Shown: in pieces, positions 6,098-11,176 of the stretch
How positions within the stretch are numbered: the first letter of the stretch is position 1
Layout of the letters: every line of letters starts with the position of its first letter
Origin: Gammaproteobacteria bacterium
GTDB lineage: Bacteria > Pseudomonadota > Gammaproteobacteria > Arenicellales > JAOTYS01
NCBI GenBank assembly: GCA_029861795.1
Contig: JAOTYS010000119.1
Span: 1 to 11,176, forward strand
DNA length: 11,176 bases
Direction: 5' to 3'
Program-made: the position numbers and the translations under genes
Notes under the pieces: model-generated
Databases searched by the model: none
What the model saw: the letters and a program-made list of their open reading frames with translations, nothing else
What the model was told of the DNA's origin: nothing

Positions 6098-6520
6098 TTA
6101 GGTGATCCGGAAGGCCCACTCGGAATAGATCAACAATAGACCGGCGATAAAAGTGCCGATGGCAAAGGGCACTTGATTGAACATAAATAGAAAGACGCCT
6201 ATGGCTCCAAGGATGAACCCGAGAATGTAAAGGGTGGGACCCGGAATTAAATTATGACGCTTACGCTTCCAGCCTGAAACGATCAGACTGATTCCAGTTG
6301 CAAGCACGCACAACGCCACCACAACCCATAATCCCTGGTATATAACGGTAGCGGGGGTAAACACGTATCTTTCGGTTGAAAGATTAGACCATACAAAGGA
6401 AGTAAGTCTAATTGCAGCCGACGTGCCCCAGAGCCCTACCAAGGAGAGTATTGCACCTAGCGCTAAGGTAATTGCACGGCCTAGTGTGCCCATTGGTTGT
6501 TCGCTCTCGTTGTGCGGCAC
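6098..6520 (-). CDS. Four-helix membrane protein, unknown function
   Basis: The 140-residue product starts with GTG at 6520-6518, supported by GAGAGG about 4 bases upstream on the minus strand. An internal ATG ten codons in has no better ribosome site. Hydrophobic segments lie at about 14-37, 58-82, 92-113 and 116-133. The loop after the second, GWKRKRHN, is strongly basic and should face the cytoplasm, so both termini are probably cytoplasmic. A central extracytoplasmic loop (TSFVWSNLSTERYVF) links helices 1 and 2. No catalytic or ligand motif is seen and the family is not recognised. The gene is convergent with argC (33 bases between the stops) and divergent from the transporter gene at 6759. 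Confidence 0.68.
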   Translation of the reverse strand: MPHNESEQPMGTLGRAITLALGAILSLVGLWGTSAAIRLTSFVWSNLSTERYVFTPATVIYQGLWVVVALCVLATGISLIVSGWKRKRHNLIPGPTLYILGFILGAIGVFLFMFNQVPFAIGTFIAGLLLIYSEWAFRIT

Positions 6521-6538
6521 TAATCCTCTCTACCCTAC

Positions 6539-6727
6539 TCAGGTCTCGACTAATACCGGGTACAATTGCGGTCCGTATTGCCCAAGTTGTATATCCACCA
6601 TCGAGCCTTTGCCGTAGGCTTCTGTGGGGTAAAAATATACGATCGTGCGAAGCAACGCACTATAACGCAAACGGACTGTTGCTTCACTGTTTGATGCGGG
6701 TGCGGTATTCCTCAGATCGTATGGCAC
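6539..6727 (-). CDS. Doubtful small open frame upstream of the membrane protein
   Basis: This 62-codon frame ends 18 bases before the GTG of the minus-strand membrane protein, in the position of an upstream operon member. The ATG at 6727 has only a poor ribosome site. The product (MPYDLRNTAPASNSEATVRL and onward) has no recognisable motif, membrane segment or signal peptide. The region would otherwise be the promoter zone shared with the divergent transporter gene, which makes non-coding more likely. Confidence 0.2.
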   Translation of the reverse strand: MPYDLRNTAPASNSEATVRLRYSALLRTIVYFYPTEAYGKGSMVDIQLGQYGPQLYPVLVET

Positions 6728-6758
6728 TGGCCTGAACTATGCGAGGTAAGAAAAATTA

Positions 6759-7658
6759 GTGAGCAAGAATCTTCAAGCCGCTGCAATCATGGCGCTAGGG
6801 ATGACGCTGATCTCGTGTAACGATGCAATCACTAAATATATGAGTCAATCCCTCGGGATAGGGCAGTTATTGTTTTTTCGGGGTCTCGTGGCGATGATCA
6901 TATTGATAACAATAATCAAACTGATTGGTCAGCCTGTGTTTACTCCGCTTTTCTTTGACCGGTGGAATCTTATTCGTGGTGGATGCGAAGTCAGTACTAC
7001 ACTTGCATTTGTCACCGCATTGTCGTTGTTACCCCTGGCGGTGGCGACTACTCTGATATTCACCTTTCCTATCCTGTTGACTTTTTTGGCGGCGATGGTG
7101 TTACGCGAAACTGTGGGAATACAACGCTGGGGCGCGGTGCTAGTGGGTTTTATAGGTGTCCTATTTATTACGAGACCCGGAAGCCAGAGCTGGTCGTGGG
7201 TCTTTCTTTTGCCGTTAGGGGCGGCATTCATGAGCGCATTACGTGATCTCGCGACCCGACATATCAATGCCAATTTGCCTTCGCTCCATATTGCATTGAT
7301 GACCTTTTCCATGGTGACAATTGTTGGCTTGGCAGCATCCCCTTTCGGTTGGCAGGACAACGATACTGTGGATTTCGCCTGGATGGCGTTGAGTGCGAGC
7401 CTATTGTGTGGCGGATTTCTCTGCTATATCGCGGCGATTCGACTCGGTGAGCTCTCATTTGTAGCACCATTCAACTATACGAGCATTGTAGTGGCCATGG
7501 TCCTCGGTTTTGTCATTTGGCGTGATGTGCCTAATGCCGGAACATTGGTAGGCGCTTCACTCATTGTTGTTTCTGGGATTTTTATCCTGTATCGGGAACA
7601 GCGAACGGCCCGAGATCTTTTAAGACCGGCACTCCAGCCGGATCCAACGGCTGAGTGA
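6759..7658 (+). CDS. EamA/DMT-superfamily inner-membrane transporter
   Basis: The 299-residue protein has about ten hydrophobic segments arranged as two five-helix EamA repeats. Repeat one covers about 5-138: MALGMTLISCNDAITKY in helix 1, then the LLFFRGLVAMIILI segment with the family's conserved Arg41, and a helix with PLAVATTLIFTFPIL; it ends in LVGFIGVLFITRPG. Repeat two begins near 146 and ends with ASLIVVSGIFILYREQ, including APFNYTSIVVAMVLGFVIW. The family exports or exchanges small metabolites such as amino acids or nucleobases; the substrate is not predictable here. The start is GTG at 6759; GAGG at 6743 is rather distant (12 bases), and an internal ATG at 6789 is an alternative that would trim ten residues. 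The C-terminal tail is polar and cytoplasmic. The dacB gene starts 28 bases after the stop, so the two are probably cotranscribed. Confidence 0.86.
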   Translation: MSKNLQAAAIMALGMTLISCNDAITKYMSQSLGIGQLLFFRGLVAMIILITIIKLIGQPVFTPLFFDRWNLIRGGCEVSTTLAFVTALSLLPLAVATTLIFTFPILLTFLAAMVLRETVGIQRWGAVLVGFIGVLFITRPGSQSWSWVFLLPLGAAFMSALRDLATRHINANLPSLHIALMTFSMVTIVGLAASPFGWQDNDTVDFAWMALSASLLCGGFLCYIAAIRLGELSFVAPFNYTSIVVAMVLGFVIWRDVPNAGTLVGASLIVVSGIFILYREQRTARDLLRPALQPDPTAE

Positions 7659-7686
7659 GAGTTGATGGGCTATTCTCGTTAAAGCG

Positions 7687-9147
7687 ATGTGGTTTCTTAC
7701 ATTATATATGCGAATAGCATCACTGATGCTGACTTTGTCTGTATGGATGACGATTCCAGCGTTGGTGTTTGCTGTAGATACCCCGTCGACTCAGCTCCCT
7801 GTGGCTGTCAAGCATGTGTTGGACAAACGCGGTCTACCTGAATCGAGTCTTGGCGTATTTGTTCAAGATGTGACAAACCACCAACCCATTTTGCTATTCA
7901 ACGGCGCGACCGCGTTCAATCCAGGCTCGACTATGAAGCTCATAACGACTTTCGTCGCGATGGATGTGCTGTCCCCCGTATATCGATGGCGAACCCAAGC
8001 ATATGTGAACGCGCCGGTGGTTGACGGAGTGCTGACGGGGGACTTGTTCATAAAAGGTGACGGCGATCCCTTTTTGACCACGGAATACTTTTGGAAGTTT
8101 CTGCGTGGCATTCGTAGTCGTGGTATTCGCCACGTCGCGGGAAATCTGATTCTAGATAAGTCGGCCTTTTTGGTTGCGCCTGAGGATCCTAGCACTTTTG
8201 ATGGCAAACCGTATAGAGCCTACAACGTTGCGCCCGATCCATTGCTGCTTAACTTTCAGGTCACAGATTTTCTAATCAGACCGAATGCTCACAAAGGAAT
8301 CGTTGAGGTTATTGCTGATCCACCCCAGGCGAATCTGCGAATCGAAAACAACTTAACCTTGGTACCCGGGAACTGTAACGGCTATCCGTATCGAATCAAT
8401 ATGCGTGTCTTGGATCAGCTAGCGGGTACGCGCGTGAGATTTGCCGGTAAATACTCTGCGAAATGTGGTGAATATCCACTCACTCGCGCTGTGTCACGTT
8501 CCAACGACTATTTTCTTGGCGTGTTTAAAGCCGTTTGGGATGAGTTAGGTGGATCCTTCGAAGGCGGTGTGCAAGTTGCACCCGTGCCGGCAAACGCAAG
8601 ATTATTCCATTCGATGTACTCAAGACCGGTGGCAGATCTGATTCGTGGTATGAACAAATACAGCAATAATGTCATGACACGTCAGTTACTGTTGACCTTG
8701 GGTATGCAGCGTTATGGCGCGCCGGGGACGGTAGAGAAAGGGAGGAAGGCCGTTGAAGAATGGTTTGCCCGCAACGGAATTGAAACGGATGGATTGATTC
8801 TGGACAATGGTGCGGGTCTGTCGCGGCAAGCCCGAATCTCAGCGCAGACCTTGGGCGGCTTCCTGTTGAGTGCTTATAGGAGTCCGTTGATGGCGGAGTT
8901 CGTATCGTCTCTACCGTTGGCCGCCATGGACGGTTCTTTACAGCGTCGGTTTCGCGGTGAACCTCTAGGAGGTCGACTCCATATCAAGACCGGATTGCTA
9001 GACGACGTCCGTGGGCTTGGAGGTTATATGCTAACCGCTAGTGGCCGCACTTTTGTGGTGGTGACACTGCAAAATTACCGGGGAATACACCGGGGTGCAG
9101 GCACGGCAGTGCAGAATGCGCTACTGCGTTGGTTGTTCGAACAGTAG
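7687..9147 (+). CDS. dacB: D-alanyl-D-alanine carboxypeptidase/endopeptidase, PBP4 (DacB) family
   Basis: The 486-residue protein is a class C low-molecular-mass penicillin-binding protein (peptidase family S13). The three active-site motifs are in order: SxxK as S81-T-M-K84 (NPGSTMKL), SxN as S326-N-N328 (KYSNNVMTRQLL) and K434-T-G436 (HIKTGLLDDVRGLGGYM). The long segment between the first two motifs is the extra domain characteristic of PBP4. A signal peptide is visible: a hydrophobic stretch to about residue 29 ending VFA, so the enzyme acts in the periplasm, trimming or cutting D-Ala cross-links in peptidoglycan. C230 and C260 could form a disulfide. Neither candidate start has a good Shine-Dalgarno; M8 (7708) would give a more classical signal peptide, with Arg right after Met. 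Its position 28 bases after the transporter gene suggests coupled expression. Confidence 0.92.
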   Translation: MWFLTLYMRIASLMLTLSVWMTIPALVFAVDTPSTQLPVAVKHVLDKRGLPESSLGVFVQDVTNHQPILLFNGATAFNPGSTMKLITTFVAMDVLSPVYRWRTQAYVNAPVVDGVLTGDLFIKGDGDPFLTTEYFWKFLRGIRSRGIRHVAGNLILDKSAFLVAPEDPSTFDGKPYRAYNVAPDPLLLNFQVTDFLIRPNAHKGIVEVIADPPQANLRIENNLTLVPGNCNGYPYRINMRVLDQLAGTRVRFAGKYSAKCGEYPLTRAVSRSNDYFLGVFKAVWDELGGSFEGGVQVAPVPANARLFHSMYSRPVADLIRGMNKYSNNVMTRQLLLTLGMQRYGAPGTVEKGRKAVEEWFARNGIETDGLILDNGAGLSRQARISAQTLGGFLLSAYRSPLMAEFVSSLPLAAMDGSLQRRFRGEPLGGRLHIKTGLLDDVRGLGGYMLTASGRTFVVVTLQNYRGIHRGAGTAVQNALLRWLFEQ

Positions 9148-9184
9148 CGGATGTGCGATTAGTTCCGCTGGAGTTGTAAAGTCG

Positions 9185-9190
9185 AGGAGG
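9185..9190 (+). promoter_or_regulatory. Strong Shine-Dalgarno of the MAPEG gene
   Basis: AGGAGG is five bases before the ATG at 9196. It decides between that ATG and an out-of-frame ATG at 9191. Confidence 0.75.
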
Positions 9191-9195
9191 ATGAA

Positions 9196-9594
9196 ATGCC
9201 AGATTTACAGTTTCCTATTGCTGCAATGTACATCGGGATAAATCTTATCGTTTCGACATTATTGGGAATTTTGGTAACCAAGACCAGAGCTACATACAAG
9301 ATCGACATACTGGATGGTGGAAATAAGGATGTCACCAAAGCCATGCGTGCTCATGGCAATAATGCAGAATATGCGCCATTAGCCATGCTAGGTTTATTGG
9401 CCCTGGAGATGCTAGGAGGTCACCTCTATCTGATACATGGTTTAGGTATTGTCTTTACGGTCTCTCGTCTGTTGCATGCGCAAGGCATGTATATGACCAC
9501 GGGAGCGAGCGCAGGCCGACTCATAGGCACATCACTGACCTGGTTAGTCAGTATCGTTTTGGGCGTGGCATGTATTTATTACACTGTGATGTAA
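9196..9594 (+). CDS. MAPEG-family membrane protein
   Basis: The 132-residue protein has the length and four-helix pattern of the MAPEG family (membrane-associated proteins in eicosanoid and glutathione metabolism). Hydrophobic segments lie at about 6-27, 59-74, 76-92 and 108-131. The family signature is clear: RAHGNNAEYAPLAML at 51-65, with the conserved Arg51, Asn55/56 and Glu58, then SRLLHAQGM at 90-98. The mammalian members use glutathione in the membrane as trimers, with Arg and Tyr near the site. Bacterial members related to this one are mostly uncharacterised, so glutathione transferase or peroxidase activity is a family-based expectation only. The gene follows dacB by 48 bases with its own strong ribosome site, and its stop lies only 2 bases from the stop of the opposing HDAC gene. 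Confidence 0.9.
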   Translation: MPDLQFPIAAMYIGINLIVSTLLGILVTKTRATYKIDILDGGNKDVTKAMRAHGNNAEYAPLAMLGLLALEMLGGHLYLIHGLGIVFTVSRLLHAQGMYMTTGASAGRLIGTSLTWLVSIVLGVACIYYTVM

Positions 9595-9596
9595 CT

Positions 9597-10547
9597 CTAC
9601 TGTGCTGTAGTGTCCATCAGAACTCGTAAGTGTTGTCCCACAGAGTGCGACAGCGCATCTAAGTCGTAGCCGCCTTCGAGCACTGAAATCAGCAATCCAT
9701 TAGCGTGTTTGTCGGCGGCTTCCAGCAGACGCTCGCTCATCCATCCATAGAATTCCGTGGACAAATTGATCTGTGCAAGGGGGTCCGCGCGGTGGGCGTC
9801 GAACCCGGCAGAGATCAATACTGCCTCGGGCTTGAATTCATCAATCTTCGGAATGATTCTATCGGTAAACGCTCGCAGGTAGTCTGCGTCATCTGACCCC
9901 GCAGTCATCGGGCAGTTCAAAGTTGCACCAACGCCCCGTCCCAGGCCGGTCTCGGAATAAGCCCCCGTGCCGGGATAGTAGGGGTACTGATGCAAGCTGA
10001 TGTAGAGCACAGAAGAGTCTTCTTCGAAGGAATGCTGTGTGCCATTGCCGTGATGGACATCCCAATCGAGAATGAGAATCTTGTTCAGGCGATGGTGTTG
10101 CTGCAGATACCGAGCTGTGATGGCGACGTTGTTGAATAAACAGAATCCTAGCGCCGTGTTGTTCTCTGCATGATGTCCTGGAGGTCGTATCAACGCAAAA
10201 CCGTTGTCGGACTCACGTCTGGCGACGCGATCTGCCAATGCCAATACGCCGCCGGTTGCTAGCATGGCGACATCGTAAGACTCGGTGCTTACGGCTACAT
10301 CCGGGACGTCGAGAAAGGGTGCCCCACTTTTGCACGTAGATGCAGCGTGATCAATGTATGCAGAGTTGTGAATGGTCTCGATCCACTTGCGATCTGGCAC
10401 GATGGGCGAGATTTGCGTTAGTTCCTTGAACCAGGGTTGTCCCTTAAGATAGTTCATCGCAGCGACCAGTCGTTCGCGGCGTTCGGGGTGACCACTGCCT
10501 GTGTCGTGATCCAGATATCGCGGATCGTATAGAAACGCTGTTGCCAT
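9597..10547 (-). CDS. HDAC-family Zn-dependent deacetylase / acetylpolyamine amidohydrolase-like
   Basis: The 316-residue protein has the single-domain arginase/deacetylase fold. The active-site motifs are all present: RPPGHHAE with H125-H126 as the charge-relay pair, DWDVHHGNGTQ with zinc ligands D163 and H165, GFDAHRADPL with zinc ligand D250, and LEGGYD with Y294, which polarises the carbonyl. The YPGTG loop at 191-195 and ETGLGRG match the class II-like bacterial group. A role in removing acetyl groups from small amines such as polyamines, or from protein lysines, is likely; the substrate cannot be decided. No signal peptide is visible, so it is cytoplasmic. Only a weak GAGAAAG precedes the ATG, but the family's N-terminal strand (TAFLYDPRYLDHDTGSGHPE) begins at once and fixes the start. 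The 88 bases to the thioesterase gene upstream on the same strand allow shared transcription. Confidence 0.93.
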   Translation of the reverse strand: MATAFLYDPRYLDHDTGSGHPERRERLVAAMNYLKGQPWFKELTQISPIVPDRKWIETIHNSAYIDHAASTCKSGAPFLDVPDVAVSTESYDVAMLATGGVLALADRVARRESDNGFALIRPPGHHAENNTALGFCLFNNVAITARYLQQHHRLNKILILDWDVHHGNGTQHSFEEDSSVLYISLHQYPYYPGTGAYSETGLGRGVGATLNCPMTAGSDDADYLRAFTDRIIPKIDEFKPEAVLISAGFDAHRADPLAQINLSTEFYGWMSERLLEAADKHANGLLISVLEGGYDLDALSHSVGQHLRVLMDTTAQ

Positions 10548-10635
10548 GTGATGCTTTCTCTACAAGCTCATTCGGTGAGACGGTTCCACACTATCAACTG
10601 ACGTAATCGCGAATTATCTCGAGGCCAGTACTTCG

Positions 10636-11100
10636 TTATGAACTTTTTTCCACAAAATACTGTTCCATGGCTTTGCGCATTTCGTCAGGCACTGTAGCGG
10701 TCTGTCGAACCTTGAGATCAAAATAGACGCTCACTTTCTCAGATGTGGCGGCAATATCGCCAGTCTCTGAGTTGCGCATGCGGTATAGCGACGTCACCGA
10801 GGATTTACCTATACGCAGCAAACCACTGTCGATAACCACCAAACTCCCCACCGGGAGTTCGGCCTTGTACTCGATTGTGTCCTTAACATCTGCAAAGCCA
10901 GTATGGTGGTTCTCCAAGTATGCGCGGGTAAACCCCATAGTCGAGAACTGATGCCAAAATGCAGCGTCGAACATCCCGACGTAATGCATCGTCGTCATAT
11001 GTCCCTGATGGTCGCAATGCCAGGGATAGACGACCGCGCGGAAAGTTTCAATATAGCCGCTCATGGTATTGGGTACTGTGCTCGAACCACCTAACTCCAT
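10636..11100 (-). CDS. Hotdog-fold acyl-CoA thioesterase (4HBT family)
   Basis: The 154-residue product is a single hotdog domain. The active-site signature of the 4-hydroxybenzoyl-CoA thioesterase group is seen as DHQGHMTTMHYVGMFDAA, with catalytic D30, G33-H34 and the aromatic Y40. The position of the usual Asn after GHM is taken by Thr (GHMTT, not GHMNN). A later strand, DTIEYKAELPVGSLVVIDS, is typical. The expected reaction is hydrolysis of an acyl-CoA in the cytoplasm; the substrate is not predictable. The ATG at 11100 gives 12 extra residues relative to a second ATG at 11064 (MSGYIETFRAVV); neither has a convincing ribosome site, and the shorter form covers the whole domain. A frame entering from the right edge ends inside this start region (stop at 11093-11091), so overlap with an upstream gene is possible. 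The HDAC gene follows after 88 bases. Confidence 0.86.
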   Translation of the reverse strand: MELGGSSTVPNTMSGYIETFRAVVYPWHCDHQGHMTTMHYVGMFDAAFWHQFSTMGFTRAYLENHHTGFADVKDTIEYKAELPVGSLVVIDSGLLRIGKSSVTSLYRMRNSETGDIAATSEKVSVYFDLKVRQTATVPDEMRKAMEQYFVEKSS

Positions 11101-11176
11101 GCAAAGGTTGGTTGTTCATAATGCGCAACGCGAGTGGATCGCCCGCTCAGTGCCACCTCTCGAAACTGAAATAACA

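Noticed and set aside
6929..7360. 143-codon minus-strand frame inside the transporter gene
   Set aside because: It is antisense to well-supported EamA helices and its product shows no family motif.
7863..8207. 114-codon minus-strand frame inside dacB
   Set aside because: It is antisense to the SxxK region of a clear PBP4 gene, and its product has no domain features.
11091..11176. Minus-strand frame entering from the right edge, ending in PTFAWS and a stop overlapping the thioesterase start
   Set aside because: Only 27 codons are visible with no motif; it could be the tail of an upstream gene but cannot be told from chance.

Overview
The window reads as an ordinary stretch of bacterial chromosome, most likely from a gammaproteobacterium and perhaps an uncultured marine lineage. 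The grounds are the mix of families: DacB-type PBP4, ArgC, a class II HDAC-like amidohydrolase, a MAPEG protein, GST-family proteins and a YafJ-like amidotransferase. Base composition is near balanced by eye. The taxonomic call is an inference from gene content, because no rRNA, tRNA or other marker gene is present. I see no transposase, integrase, phage gene or CRISPR array.

Left part (1-1778): a GST-family gene runs off the left edge on the minus strand. It is divergent from a complete cupin gene on the plus strand, with 336 bases between them that hold a long imperfect inverted repeat (281-311 / 360-390). Just after the cupin stop is a 100-base stretch of repeated CTAAC/GTTAG motifs that superficially resembles an integron attC site. 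It is followed by a second, complete GST-family gene.

Middle (1970-4752): three consecutive small membrane proteins of unknown function come first. The third has no ATG and may start on ATC or ATT after a good Shine-Dalgarno sequence. A classical SDR oxidoreductase follows. Convergent to it is a class II glutamine amidotransferase (YafJ-like) whose reading frame is broken by a one-base shift in a C-rich run. The missing C-terminal part is readable in the next frame, so the gene spans 3926-4752.

Right part (5009-11100): a solitary ArgC-type reductase, a four-helix membrane protein on the minus strand, an EamA-type transporter closely followed by a periplasmic DacB-type D-Ala-D-Ala carboxypeptidase, a MAPEG membrane protein, an HDAC-family deacetylase ending 2 bases from the MAPEG stop, and a hotdog-fold acyl-CoA thioesterase.

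The genes do not form one pathway. A loose theme of redox and electrophile metabolism (two GSTs, MAPEG, SDR) runs through the window, but strand changes are frequent and only the 1970-3878 block and the transporter-dacB pair look like transcription units. I found no convincing undescribed multi-gene system. The most checkable points are the frameshifted amidotransferase, the non-ATG membrane protein, the divergent-promoter inverted repeat and the GST truncated at the left edge.
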